Of a DNA stretch of 64,000 nt, positions 17,917 to 26,705 are shown piece after piece (position 1 is the stretch's first letter; every line of letters begins with the position of its first letter). The notes beneath the pieces are model-generated. The model made no database searches and was not told the DNA's origin. It was given only the letters and a program-made list of their open reading frames with translations. This stretch comes from BPGL01 sp035463115 (GTDB lineage: Bacteria > Actinomycetota > UBA4738 > HRBIN12), in the NCBI GenBank assembly GCA_035463115.1, contig DATHTO010000005.1, positions 30,033 to 94,032 on the forward strand, written 5' to 3'. A program made the translations under genes and the position numbers.

Positions 17917-18783
17917 CTACACCCGGTCGCGAACGCGGCGCAACGTGGCGGACCTCCCGTTCGTCGCGGGGGCGGCGATCGTCGTCGCCGGCGCCTGCGA
18001 CCGACGTGAGCGGAGCACGACCCAGACGAGGACCCCGGCGACGGCGACACCGCCGGCGACCGCGGCGATGCTCGGTCCGGTGTGCGGAACCACCGACACG
18101 ATCCGCGTCCGCAGGCGCACCGGCCGGCGGAAGTTCCGGACGTCCCATCCGCGTTCCTCGGCGAGGCGTCGGAGCTCGCGATCGGCGTTCACGGCGACCG
18201 GGTGACCGACGGCCGCGAGCATCGGCGCGTCGGTGATCGAGTCGCTGTACGCGTACGACGCCTCGAGGTCGAGGTCATGGCGTTCGGCCAGGTCGCGGAT
18301 CGCCTGCGCCTTCTGCTCCCCGTACGCGTAGAACTCGAGCGATCCCGTGTACCGGTTGTCGGCGCCGACCTGAGCGCGCGTCGCGATCACGCCGCTCACG
18401 CCGAAGTGCCGAGCCAGCGGCTTCACGACCTCCTCGGGCGAGCTCGAGACGATGTAGATCGCCCGCCCCGCGGCACGATGTTCCGCGAGGAGCTCGAGCG
18501 CTTCGGCGTAGACGTACGGGTCGATGATCTCGAGCAGGACGTCCTCGACGAGCCGCTCGATCTCGGTGCGCTCCCAGCCCTTCGTGAGCTGCAGGAGCCC
18601 GACCTACAATCGCTCCATCTTGCGCTCGTCGGCGCCGACGAGCAGGTAGACGAGCTGCGCGTAGGCGCCACGGACGAGCTGGCCGCGCGAGACCATCCCG
18701 GCTCGGTACAGCGGTCGGGACAGCGCGAGAGACGACGAACGGCTCACGATCGTCTTGTCGAGGTCGAAGAAGGCAGCTTCCAT
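17917..18783 (-). pseudogene. HAD-IB phosphatase (SerB-like) interrupted by one in-frame TAG
   Basis: The frame from ATG 18781-18783 encodes a HAD-IB phosphatase of about 288 residues: motif I FFDLDKTIV (about 5-13), then a helical cap, then IYIVSSSPEE (motif II), GEQKAQAI (motif III Lys) and YAYSDSITDAPML (motif IV), ending in a hydrophobic span (about residues 237-258) and a basic tail. A single TAG at 18604-18606 splits it after about 59 codons; the frame continues intact on both sides with family-typical sequence, such as LTKGWERTEIERLV just after the stop. No frameshift is present. It may be a recent pseudogene, a sequencing error or a read-through case. The 3' part could be re-initiated from an internal start near 18426, but would lack the nucleophile. 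Related proteins act on phosphomonoesters at the membrane. Confidence 0.8.
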
Positions 18784-18974
18784 CGTTCCGCTGGTCATCG
18801 TATGCGAGGCCCCGGACCGCCCCGGCCAGCCCTGCCGGGGACGGGGCGGCGGCGGTGGCCGGCCGGATCCGGCGCGATCCGGCCTCCGTAGACGTCGGCT
18901 GCCGTGCGCCGTCGCCTGAGCCGGTGTGCCCGTCCGCGCTCGGCCCTCTCCGCCCGACGGGTACCCTCGACGTC

Positions 18975-19067
18975 GGAGGCGTCAGGGTTCCTGGTGGGCC
19001 CCGCGGTCTTCAAAACCGTAGTGGGGGCGACGAGCTCCCAGGCGGGTTCGATTCCCGTCCGCCTCCG
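18975..19067 (+). tRNA. selC: tRNA-Sec (anticodon TCA)
   Basis: This 93-base sequence folds as a selenocysteine tRNA. The acceptor stem is GGAGGCG/CGCCTCC with discriminator G at 19067. A six-pair D stem (GGGTTC/GGGCCC with U-G pairs), an anticodon arm GCGGT-CTTCAAA-ACCGT reading TCA, a long variable arm (GGGGGC/GCTCCC) and a T arm GCGGG-TTCGATT-CCCGT follow. The extra-long variable arm, long D stem and UCA anticodon distinguish it from Ser tRNAs. The 3' CCA is not encoded. TACCCT at 18962-18967, seven bases upstream, is a plausible -10 element. It inserts Sec at UGA codons with SelB; selA, selB and selD are not in the window, nor did I see a selenoprotein gene. Confidence 0.93.
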
Positions 19068-19131
19068 CGATCGGCTCGGCGTGCAACGTCGCGGCCGGGC
19101 GGGCGCGACGCGACCTGCCTACGATGCCGTC

Positions 19132-21843
19132 GTGACCGCAGTCGTCCCGCCGACGCCCGACCCCGCGCGCCTGGACACCGACGTGGTGCTCCGCGACGGC
19201 TCGACGGTCCGGATCAGGACGGCGACCACCGCAGACCGCGATCTCGTCGAGGACTACTTCCTCAGCCTCTCCGACGAGTCACGGCGGCTGCGGTTCTGGA
19301 CCCACAGCGTCGACGTGTCGGAACAGGCGGCACGCACGGTCGACGTCGACGGCGATCGACACGTCACCGTCCTCGCGCTGATCGGGGGACGCATGGTCGG
19401 CGGGTCCCAGTACTTCCGCGAGGGCGCATCGGCCCGGGCGGAGGTGAGCGTGAGCGTCGCCGACGATCTCCAAGGGCACGGACTCGGTTCGATCCTGATC
19501 GGGCTGCTCGCGCAGATCGCACGCGACCGCGGGATCCTCCTGTTCCACGCCGAGGTGCTCCCTGAGAACCACCGGATGATCAACGTCTTCCGCGCGACCG
19601 GGTTCGTCACGTCGATCCGCGCGAAGCCCGGCGCCGTGGAGGTGGAGTTCCCGACCACGATCACCGAGGAGACGATCGAGCAGTACGAGGAACGTGAGCG
19701 GATCGCCGACGCGAACGCCGTCCGGACCTTCCTGCGGCCGCGGGCCGTGGCGGTGATCGGTGCGTCGCGTGAGCCGGGGTCGATCGGCGGGCGCCTGTTC
19801 CGGAACCTCATCACGCAACCGTTCACCGGCGTGGTCTATCCGGTGAACCCGAAGGCGCCGGTCGTGCAGGGCGTGACGGCGTTCCCGTCGATCCTCGACG
19901 TCCCCGGCGACGTCGACGTCGCGTTCGTCGTCGTGCCCGCGGTGTTCGTCAACGACGTGGTCCGCCAGTGCGGCGAGAAAGGCGTCCGCTCGCTCGTGGT
20001 GATCTCGTCCGGCTTCGGCGAGGTCGGCGAGGAAGGGCTGCACCTGCAGGAGGAGCTCGTCGCCACGTGCCGCGCCTACGGGATGCGCATGATCGGACCG
20101 AACTGCATGGGCGTCACGAACAGCGATCCGGAGGTACGCCTGAACGGAACGTTCGGCACGGCGTGGGCCCCGGAAGGCCGCGTCGCGTTCATGTCGCAGT
20201 CGGGAGCCCTCGGGCTCGCGGTGATGAACCAGGCGGCGTCGCTCGGCATGGGCCTGTCGTCGTTCGTGAGCGTCGGGAACAAGGCCGACGTCTCGGCGAA
20301 CGACCTCCTCGCCTACTGGGACGACGACGAGCGCACCGACGTGATCCTGCTCTACATGGAGTCGTTCGGGAACCCGCGGCGCTTCGCGCGCCTCGCGCGA
20401 CGGATCGGCGAGCGCAAGCCCGTCGTCGTCGTCAAGAGCGGCCGGAGCGCGGCGGGGCAACGCGCGGCATCGTCGCACACCGGCGCGCTGCTGGCCGCGA
20501 GCGACACGACCGTCGACGCCGTGTTCCGCCAGCACGGAGTGATCCGCACCGACACGCTCGAGGAGATGTTCGACGTCGCGACGCTGCTCGTGAACCAGCC
20601 CGTTCCCGAAGGCCCGCGCGTCGCGATCGTCACGAACGCCGGCGGCCTCGGGATCCAGTGCGCAGACATGTGCGAGGCGCGGGGCCTCGAGGTGATCGAG
20701 CTGAGCGACGCGACGGTCGAGCGCCTGCGCTCGTTCCTGCCCGCCGAGGCCTCCGTCGGCAACCCCGTCGACATGATCGCGTCGGCCACGCACGAGGACT
20801 ACGGCCGGGCGATCCGCACGGTCGCGGGCGACCCCGACGTCGACGCGTTGATCGTGATCTACATCCCTCCGCTCGAGCAGGACGCACCCTCGATCGCGCG
20901 CGCGATGGTCGACGCGATCGCCTCGCTGCCACGGACGATCCCGGTCCTCACGTGCTTCATGTCGTCGCGAGGCGTGCCCGACGATCTCCGCGCGCCGGGC
21001 GTCCGGATCCCGTCGTACGGCTACCCGGAGCAGGCCGCGATCGCGCTCGCCCACGCGGCCGAGCACGGCGCGTGGCGGCGACGGCCGCAGGGGCGCGTCC
21101 CCCGCTACCCCGGCATCGACGAAGACGCCGCGCACGGCATCACCGCCCGCGCGCTCAGCCGCGGCGACGAGTGGCTCACCCCGGACGACGTGGGAGAGCT
21201 GCTCGACTGCTACGGGCTTCCGCGCGTCCGCGAACGCAAGGTCGTCGCTCCGGACGAGGCCGGCACGGCCGCCACGGAGCTGGGAACACGCGTCGCGCTG
21301 AAAGCCGTCGGACCGATCCACAAGACCGAGGTGGGCGCGGTCGCGCTCGATCTGTCGCCCGCCGACGTCGCGGACACGGCCCGCGCGATGGCCGAGCGGG
21401 TCGCGGCCCACGGCGAACCGCTCGAGGGGTTCGTCGTCCAGGAGATGGTGCCCGCGGGCGTGGAGATGCTCGTCGGTTCCGCGACCGATCCGGTGTTCGG
21501 CCCGGTCGTGGCGGTCGGCGCGGGCGGCGTGACCGTCGAGCTCACGCGCGACGTCCAGGTCGGCGTCGCCCCGCTCACCGACGTGCAAGCCGACACGATG
21601 GTCCGGTCGCTCGCGACGTTCCCGCTGCTGAACGGGTTCCGAGGCGCCCCGGCCGCCGACGTGCCCGCGCTCGTCGACGTGCTCCTTCGGCTGTCCGCGA
21701 TGGCCGACGCGCACCCCGAGATCGTCGAGATGGATTGCAACCCCGTCATCGTGCTCGAGCGCGGCGCCGTGATCGTCGACGCACGGATCCGCGTACGGAC
21801 GCCCGCCCCGGCGCCGCCCTTCGCGCCGCGGGCCGGTGACTGA
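19132..21843 (+). CDS. GNAT acetyltransferase fused to NDP-forming acyl-CoA synthetase (Pat-like)
   Basis: A 903-residue multidomain protein. An N-terminal GNAT domain (about 20-175; acetyl-CoA loop near DLQGHGLGSILIGLL) is followed by a CoA-binding and NDP-forming acyl-CoA-synthetase-like region (about 195-650; AVAVIGASREPGSIGG, GPNCMGV, SQSGALG) and an ATP-grasp domain (about 690-890). This order matches actinobacterial protein lysine acetyltransferases of the Pat type, which control acetyl-CoA synthetase; the synthetase-like part is often catalytically idle and senses ligands. SHTGAL (about 450) retains the His of active ADP-forming synthetases, so activity is possible. GTG 19132 is preferred: upstream codons would run into the tRNA gene, and TACGAT (19120-19125) lies 6 bases before it. 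Confidence 0.88.
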   Translation: MTAVVPPTPDPARLDTDVVLRDGSTVRIRTATTADRDLVEDYFLSLSDESRRLRFWTHSVDVSEQAARTVDVDGDRHVTVLALIGGRMVGGSQYFREGASARAEVSVSVADDLQGHGLGSILIGLLAQIARDRGILLFHAEVLPENHRMINVFRATGFVTSIRAKPGAVEVEFPTTITEETIEQYEERERIADANAVRTFLRPRAVAVIGASREPGSIGGRLFRNLITQPFTGVVYPVNPKAPVVQGVTAFPSILDVPGDVDVAFVVVPAVFVNDVVRQCGEKGVRSLVVISSGFGEVGEEGLHLQEELVATCRAYGMRMIGPNCMGVTNSDPEVRLNGTFGTAWAPEGRVAFMSQSGALGLAVMNQAASLGMGLSSFVSVGNKADVSANDLLAYWDDDERTDVILLYMESFGNPRRFARLARRIGERKPVVVVKSGRSAAGQRAASSHTGALLAASDTTVDAVFRQHGVIRTDTLEEMFDVATLLVNQPVPEGPRVAIVTNAGGLGIQCADMCEARGLEVIELSDATVERLRSFLPAEASVGNPVDMIASATHEDYGRAIRTVAGDPDVDALIVIYIPPLEQDAPSIARAMVDAIASLPRTIPVLTCFMSSRGVPDDLRAPGVRIPSYGYPEQAAIALAHAAEHGAWRRRPQGRVPRYPGIDEDAAHGITARALSRGDEWLTPDDVGELLDCYGLPRVRERKVVAPDEAGTAATELGTRVALKAVGPIHKTEVGAVALDLSPADVADTARAMAERVAAHGEPLEGFVVQEMVPAGVEMLVGSATDPVFGPVVAVGAGGVTVELTRDVQVGVAPLTDVQADTMVRSLATFPLLNGFRGAPAADVPALVDVLLRLSAMADAHPEIVEMDCNPVIVLERGAVIVDARIRVRTPAPAPPFAPRAGD

Positions 21844-21909
21844 GCCTCGGTCCTCCACCGCGAGGCCGTCGTGCATCGGCACGCCGCGGCGGTGTGGGAG
21901 CATCGCGGC

Positions 21910-23445
21910 GTGACGGACAGCGCCACCCGCGACGACCGGCCGTTCGCCGTCGTCGACATCGGCTCGAACTCGGGCCGCATGATCGTGTTCCGCGCGCGCG
22001 AGGGCGAGCACCTCGACGTGCTCGAAGACGCCCGAGCGCCGCTCAGGCTCGCGCGCCAGCTCCGCGACGGCGACCGCCTCGGCGAAGACGCGATCGATCG
22101 CACGATCGAGGCGCTGAGCGACTTCAAGGCCGTGGCGGAGGGAGCGGGCGCGGAGCGGATCGTCGCCGTCGCGACGTCGGCGGTCCGCGAAGCTGCCGAC
22201 GGCGACGACCTCCTGCGTCGGGCCCACGACGTCGGCGTGCCGCTCCGCGTGATCGACGGCGAGACCGAAGCGCGCCTCGGCTTCATGGGCGCGGTCCACG
22301 ACCTCCCCGTCCGGAGCGGCGTCACGATGGACGTCGGCGGCGGAAGCGTCGAGCTCGGCAGCTTCGTCGAGCGCCGGCTCGAGCGGTCGTGGACGCTGCC
22401 GCTCGGATCGCTGCGCGTCTCGGACCGGTTCCTCGAGAACGACCCGCCGACCGACCGCGAGCTCCAGAAGCTCCGCAAGCACGTCGCGACCGCGCTCGCC
22501 GACGCAGGCGTCGTGGAGCTCGGCAAGCGAGAGGACCTCGTCGGGGTGGGCGGCACCGTCCGGAACCTCGCCAAGATCGATCTGCGCCGGACGGATCATC
22601 CGCTTCCCGTCCTCCACGCGTACGAGCTGACGGAACGGCACCTCGACGCGATCATCGGCGATCTGACGGAACGCACGATGAAGCGGCGCGCGCAGGTCTC
22701 GGGCCTCAACCCCGATCGCGCCGACACGATCGTCGGCGGCGCGCTCGTCGTGCGAGGCGTGATGCAGCATCTCGGAGCGCGACGGCTGCTCGTGTCGAGC
22801 CGGGGCCTGCGTGAGGGGCTGGCGCTCGACGCGGCCGGTGACGACATCCCGCCGCCGGCCTGGGTGCGCACGATCTCGGTCGCGACGCTCGCCGCGCGGT
22901 TCGCGACGTGGGATCCCGTCGTCGCGGAACGCCGGGCCGCCGTCGCCCTGCGGCTGCACGAGACCGTGGACCCCGAGGCGCGCCTGTCGATCCGGGAGAT
23001 GCTCGAGCACGCGGCGACGCTGCTCGACGTGGGCCGGGCGATCGACTACTACGACCGCTTCGAGCACGCGGCGATGATCACGACGACGGCCGACCTCGCG
23101 GGGTTCACGCACGCCAAGCTGGGGATGGTGGCCGCGATCCTGCGCCAGGCCGACGACGACACGCGACTCGGCGGGTACGCGCGGCTGATCGACGACGCCG
23201 ACCGGGCCGCGATCGAGCGAGCATCGACGACGGTCGCGCTCGCCGACGAGCTCCTGCGAAGGATCCCACCGTCGGCACCGGCTCGGATCGCGTGCGCGTG
23301 GACATCCGACGGCTTCGAGGTCCACGCGCCCGTGCCGGCCGCGTGGCGACCTCGCGGGGTGGCGGAACGCTTCGCCCGCGTCTTCGGCCGTCCGCTCCGC
23401 GTCTCGCCGTCGGTCCGCACCCCGCGTCCTGTATCCGGGCGCTGA
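21910..23445 (+). CDS. ppx: Exopolyphosphatase (Ppx/GppA family)
   Basis: A 511-residue ASKHA-fold phosphatase that removes terminal phosphates from polyphosphate or converts pppGpp to ppGpp. Phosphate-1 motif VVDIGSNSGRM is near residues 12-22, the second glycine-rich motif TMDVGGGSVELGSF near 138-151, and GVGGTVRNLAKIDL near 215. The remaining ~200 residues form the HD-like helical C-terminal domain of long Ppx proteins (EMLEHAATLLDVGRAIDYYD). GTG 21910 was chosen because conserved sequence starts within ten residues of it. It lies 66 bases after the acetyltransferase/synthetase gene on the same strand. Ppx versus GppA activity cannot be separated by sequence. Confidence 0.9.
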   Translation: MTDSATRDDRPFAVVDIGSNSGRMIVFRAREGEHLDVLEDARAPLRLARQLRDGDRLGEDAIDRTIEALSDFKAVAEGAGAERIVAVATSAVREAADGDDLLRRAHDVGVPLRVIDGETEARLGFMGAVHDLPVRSGVTMDVGGGSVELGSFVERRLERSWTLPLGSLRVSDRFLENDPPTDRELQKLRKHVATALADAGVVELGKREDLVGVGGTVRNLAKIDLRRTDHPLPVLHAYELTERHLDAIIGDLTERTMKRRAQVSGLNPDRADTIVGGALVVRGVMQHLGARRLLVSSRGLREGLALDAAGDDIPPPAWVRTISVATLAARFATWDPVVAERRAAVALRLHETVDPEARLSIREMLEHAATLLDVGRAIDYYDRFEHAAMITTTADLAGFTHAKLGMVAAILRQADDDTRLGGYARLIDDADRAAIERASTTVALADELLRRIPPSAPARIACAWTSDGFEVHAPVPAAWRPRGVAERFARVFGRPLRVSPSVRTPRPVSGR

Positions 23446-23484
23446 CGCCGACTAGCATCGCCCCGACGCGCGAGGGAGGGGTCC

Positions 23485-24348
23485 GTGGCGACGTTGTCGG
23501 TGTTCATCTCGGTCGACATGGAGGGCATCGCCGGCATCACCACGCTCCGGCAGTGCACGCGTGGCACCGACGACTACGCGTGGGCCCGGCAGCTGATGAC
23601 GGCCGAGGCGAGCGCCGCCGTCGCGGGCGCCGCCGACACCGGCGCGCGCAGGATCGTCGTGAGCGACTCCCACGCCGACATGGGGAACCTCCTGCCGCAC
23701 GAGCTCGATCCCCGTGCCGAGCTCGTCCAGGGGACGCCGAAGCTCCCGTGGAGCATGCTCGCCGGCATCGACGCGGTGGAGGAGCCGTTCTCCGCGGCCG
23801 TCTTCATCGGCTACCACGCCGGCGCGGGGACCGCGGCCGCCGTGCTCGACCACACCTACAGCGGCGCGTTCACGCAGATCCGGGTGAACGGCGACGCGTG
23901 GAACGAGACGCATCTGAACGCCGCGCTCGCCGGCTCCTTCGGCGTCCCCGTCGTCTTCGTGTCCGGGGACCGAGCGTGCTGCGATCAAGCGAAGGAGCGC
24001 CTCCCGTGGCTCCGCACCGTCGCGGTGAAGGAAGGCCTCGGGAACCGGACCGGGCGATCGCAGTCACCGAGCCGGGCACAGGCGGCGATCCGCGGCCTCG
24101 TCCGTGAGTCGATCAAGGGTGTCGAGCACGGGAACGCCGAGATCTGGGCGCCCGAGGGTCCGTTCACCCTCGAGGCCGACACCGTGAACACCAACGTCGC
24201 CGACGCGATCGCCCTCGCGCCCGGGTCGGAGCGCAGCGCTCCGCTGGCGGTGCGCTACGAGGCGAGCGACGTCCCGACCGTGTACCGAGCGCTGCTGACC
24301 TGGCTGGCCCTCGCGCGTCACCACGCTCCCGTCTCGCCGGTCGTCTGA
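23485..24348 (+). CDS. dppA: D-aminopeptidase (DppA/M55 family)
   Basis: A 287-residue zinc peptidase of family M55, known for releasing D-amino acids from peptides. It starts with VFISVDMEGIAGI, containing the DxEG metal motif (about residues 11-14), then SDSHADMGN (about 67), FIGYHAGAGT with a metal His (about 110) and NETHLNAALAG (about 137). Length matches the family. GTG 23485 follows GAGGGAGGGG, a good ribosome site. The gene converges on the histidine kinase gene, the two stop codons being four bases apart within a perfect 12-base palindrome (24345-24356). A role in peptidoglycan peptide recycling is possible but not shown. Confidence 0.9.
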   Translation: MATLSVFISVDMEGIAGITTLRQCTRGTDDYAWARQLMTAEASAAVAGAADTGARRIVVSDSHADMGNLLPHELDPRAELVQGTPKLPWSMLAGIDAVEEPFSAAVFIGYHAGAGTAAAVLDHTYSGAFTQIRVNGDAWNETHLNAALAGSFGVPVVFVSGDRACCDQAKERLPWLRTVAVKEGLGNRTGRSQSPSRAQAAIRGLVRESIKGVEHGNAEIWAPEGPFTLEADTVNTNVADAIALAPGSERSAPLAVRYEASDVPTVYRALLTWLALARHHAPVSPVV

Positions 24349-24352
24349 CGCG

Positions 24353-25465
24353 TCAGCCCAGCGCCCGGCTGAGGCCCGGATCGACGGGCAGCCAACACTC
24401 CACGGTCGTCCCGCGGCCGGGGGCGCTGTGGACGCGCGCCCATCCACCGGCGAGCTCCGCCCGTTCGACGATCGTCGCCAGCCCGATGTGGCCGGGTTCG
24501 GGCATCGCGAGGATCTCCGGCGAGAACCCCACCCCGTCGTCGGTGACGCGCATCGAAACGCCCTCACCCGCCGTCACGAGGTCGATCGCCACGTGGCCCG
24601 CGCTCGCGTGCTTCCGCGCGTTCGCGATCGCCTCCTGCGCGATCCGGTAGAGCAACACGCGCACGTCGGGCGACGGTTCGTCGGCCAGCGCGTCGCGGAC
24701 CTCGCCGGTCCACCCCGTGGTTCGCGCGGTGTGGTCGACGTAGGAGCGGAGCGCGGCCGTCAAGCCCTCCTGCTCGAGGGCCGTCGGGCGGAGCTCGAAG
24801 AGCAGGTTCCGGAGCCGCTCGATCGCCTCGCGCATGTCGTGCTCGATCGAGGCGAGCTCCTCGGAGGTCGCGAGGGACGGATCGTTCGACAACAGCTGCA
24901 ACCGCATGTCGACCGCGCTCATCACCTGGATCGGATCGTCGTGGATGTCGGCCGCGATCCTGCGACGCTCCTCCTCTTGGGCGTTCTCGAGCTTCGCGGC
25001 GAGTTCACGCCGCTGCTGCAAGGTCTTGCGCAGGACGTCGAGGCTCCATCGGAGCTTCTCCTCCGCCTCCTTGCGCTCGGTGATGTCGAGCATGACGCCG
25101 CGCCAGTACAGGAGCGTGCCCCCGTCGCCGCGCACGGGGACGGCCTCGTCGCGGATCCACCGTTCGCGCCCGTCCTTCGCGGTGAACCGGTACTCCTCGA
25201 CGAAGCGCTCGCCACGCTCGTTCGAGATCCGGTGCGCCTTGATGACACGGTCGCGGTCGTCGTCGTGCAGCTGCCGCTGCCACAGGTCGGGATCGCTCCG
25301 CCACTCGTCCACCGAGAACCCCAGCAGCTCGACGACCTGCGGGCTCGTGTACAGGTTCGTCGACGGCTCGTCGGGGCGGTCGATGTAGAGGATCGCCGGC
25401 ACCCCTTCGACGAGCATCCGGTACGCGTCGGGATGCAGCCGGTCGAACCGCCACGCCTGCGACAC
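24353..25465 (-). CDS. PAS-domain sensor histidine kinase (HisKA_3 type)
   Basis: A 370-residue soluble kinase. An N-terminal PAS/PAC domain (about 15-135; SPQVVELLGFSVDEW, YRFTAKDGRERWIRDE, GVMLDITERK) leads through a coiled coil into a HisKA_3 dimerisation helix with the phospho-acceptor His in RRRIAADIHDDPIQ (about 171-184). The HATPase domain has EAIANARKHA (N box) and VTDDGVGF (G1 box). No transmembrane segment is seen, so it senses a cytoplasmic cue. No response regulator is adjacent, making it an orphan; a NarL/LuxR-type partner would be expected. GTG 25463-25465 starts one base after the M20 peptidase stop, so the two are co-transcribed. Its PAS is related to that of the GGDEF protein at 29138-30142. 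Confidence 0.9.
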   Translation of the reverse strand: MSQAWRFDRLHPDAYRMLVEGVPAILYIDRPDEPSTNLYTSPQVVELLGFSVDEWRSDPDLWQRQLHDDDRDRVIKAHRISNERGERFVEEYRFTAKDGRERWIRDEAVPVRGDGGTLLYWRGVMLDITERKEAEEKLRWSLDVLRKTLQQRRELAAKLENAQEEERRRIAADIHDDPIQVMSAVDMRLQLLSNDPSLATSEELASIEHDMREAIERLRNLLFELRPTALEQEGLTAALRSYVDHTARTTGWTGEVRDALADEPSPDVRVLLYRIAQEAIANARKHASAGHVAIDLVTAGEGVSMRVTDDGVGFSPEILAMPEPGHIGLATIVERAELAGGWARVHSAPGRGTTVECWLPVDPGLSRALG

Positions 25466-25466
25466 G

Positions 25467-26627
25467 TCAGACCCCTCCGATCAGCGCCGCCAGCAGCGTG
25501 ACGCGCGGCACCACGCTGTCGAGATCGAGCCACTCGTCCTCACCGTGCGCGCCGCCACCGACCGGTCCGAGACCGTCGAGGGTCGGCGTTCCGGCGGCGC
25601 TCGTCGTGTTCCCGTCGGACGCCCCGCCCGTCGCGGTGTCGGCGAGCTCCATCCCGAGGTCGGCGGCGATCGCCCGAGCCCGCTCGACGAGCGCCGCCGT
25701 CGCAGGGCCCTTCTCCATCGGGCGGTGGGTCCCTTCGGACCGGACGTCGATCTCGACGCCCTCGACCCGCGGCGCCGAGAGGATCGCGGCGACCTCGCGC
25801 TCCGCCGCTTCCTGCTCCTCGGCCGTCGCGGCGCGGACATCGATCTCGAGCTCCGCACGCTCGGGAACGACGTTGGGACGCGTGCCGCCCCGCGCGACGC
25901 CGACGTTCACGGTGACGCCCGGCCACCGCCCGTTCAGCGCCTGCAGCTCGACGATGGCGTGCGCGGCCGCGAGCACGGCGTGGCGTCCCTTCTCCGGCTC
26001 GACCCCCGCGTGCGCCGCGCGACCCCGGAACGTCACGACGTGGTCGGTGACGCCCTTGCGGGCCGACACGATGTCGCCGTTCGCTCGCGCGCACTCGAGG
26101 ACGAACGCCACGTCGTGCGCCGGCGCCACCTCGCGGATCACCGGCCCGGAGAACGGCGAGCCGATCTCCTCGTCGGGGTTGCAGACGTAGGTGATCGAGC
26201 CGAACCCGCCGACGCGAGCCGCCCGGAGCGCGTCGACCGCGACGAACCCCGCGAGCAGGCCCCCCTTCATGTCCGAGACGCCGGGGCCGTAGGCGCGGGA
26301 TCCCTCGGCGCGGAACGGTCGCGCCGCCGCCGTGCCCTCGTCGAAGACGGTGTCGGTGTGCCCGACGAGGAGCACGTCGGGTCCGCCGTCCCCAGCCAGA
26401 CGGCCGATCACGAGGTCGCCGAGCTGCGGCTCGCCGGGGCGCGGGACGTGTCGCCGTCGCTCGACCTCCCAGCCGCTCTCGCGGAACCACCGCTCGCAGC
26501 GGTCCACGATCGCGTTCACACCGTCGGGCGAGTACGACCCGCAGTCGACGCTCACCATGGCCTCGAGCTCGGCACGGAACCCCCGTTCCATCCGCGCGAC
26601 GACGTCCCGGAGGGCCTGAACGTCCAT
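25467..26627 (-). CDS. M20-family metallopeptidase (ArgE/carboxypeptidase G2-like)
   Basis: A 386-residue zinc hydrolase. Metal motifs in order are LLVGHTDTVF (His and Asp, about 88-97), GPGVSDMKGGLLAG (bridging Asp, about 114-127), NPDEEIGSPFSG (catalytic and metal Glu, about 150-161) and a late GGGAHGEDEW (metal His, about 362-371). A dimerisation insert sits between. Family members remove terminal amino acids from peptides, acylated amino acids or folate-like compounds; this one resembles the carboxypeptidase G2 branch. The ATG is 7 bases from TAGCGT (minus strand, 26635-26640), consistent with a leaderless mRNA that continues into the histidine kinase gene. Confidence 0.9.
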   Translation of the reverse strand: MDVQALRDVVARMERGFRAELEAMVSVDCGSYSPDGVNAIVDRCERWFRESGWEVERRRHVPRPGEPQLGDLVIGRLAGDGGPDVLLVGHTDTVFDEGTAAARPFRAEGSRAYGPGVSDMKGGLLAGFVAVDALRAARVGGFGSITYVCNPDEEIGSPFSGPVIREVAPAHDVAFVLECARANGDIVSARKGVTDHVVTFRGRAAHAGVEPEKGRHAVLAAAHAIVELQALNGRWPGVTVNVGVARGGTRPNVVPERAELEIDVRAATAEEQEAAEREVAAILSAPRVEGVEIDVRSEGTHRPMEKGPATAALVERARAIAADLGMELADTATGGASDGNTTSAAGTPTLDGLGPVGGGAHGEDEWLDLDSVVPRVTLLAALIGGV

Positions 26628-26705
26628 CCGACGGACGCTAGCACGAGCGCCGCATCCCACCCGGAACCCGGACGGGCGGAGCGGGTCGTGCGAGGCTTCG
26701 GGTGC

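Noticed and set aside
18604..18606. Selenocysteine read-through of the HAD gene
   Set aside because: The codon is TAG; selenocysteine is inserted at TGA. The adjacency to tRNA-Sec looks coincidental.
18820..18840. Hairpin CCCCGGC-N7-GCCGGGG upstream of the broken HAD gene
   Set aside because: It lies before, not after, a gene end and has no T-tract; position does not suggest a function.
19279..23325. A very long open frame on the minus strand opposite the acetyltransferase/synthetase and ppx genes
   Set aside because: It is antisense to two well-supported genes, has low-complexity Arg/Asp/His/Val-rich composition and no recognisable domain; GC-rich codon use opens such shadow frames.
24345..24356. 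Perfect palindrome CTGACGCGTCAG as a terminator or operator
   Set aside because: It arises from two facing TGA stop codons of convergent genes and the stem is too short with no loop.
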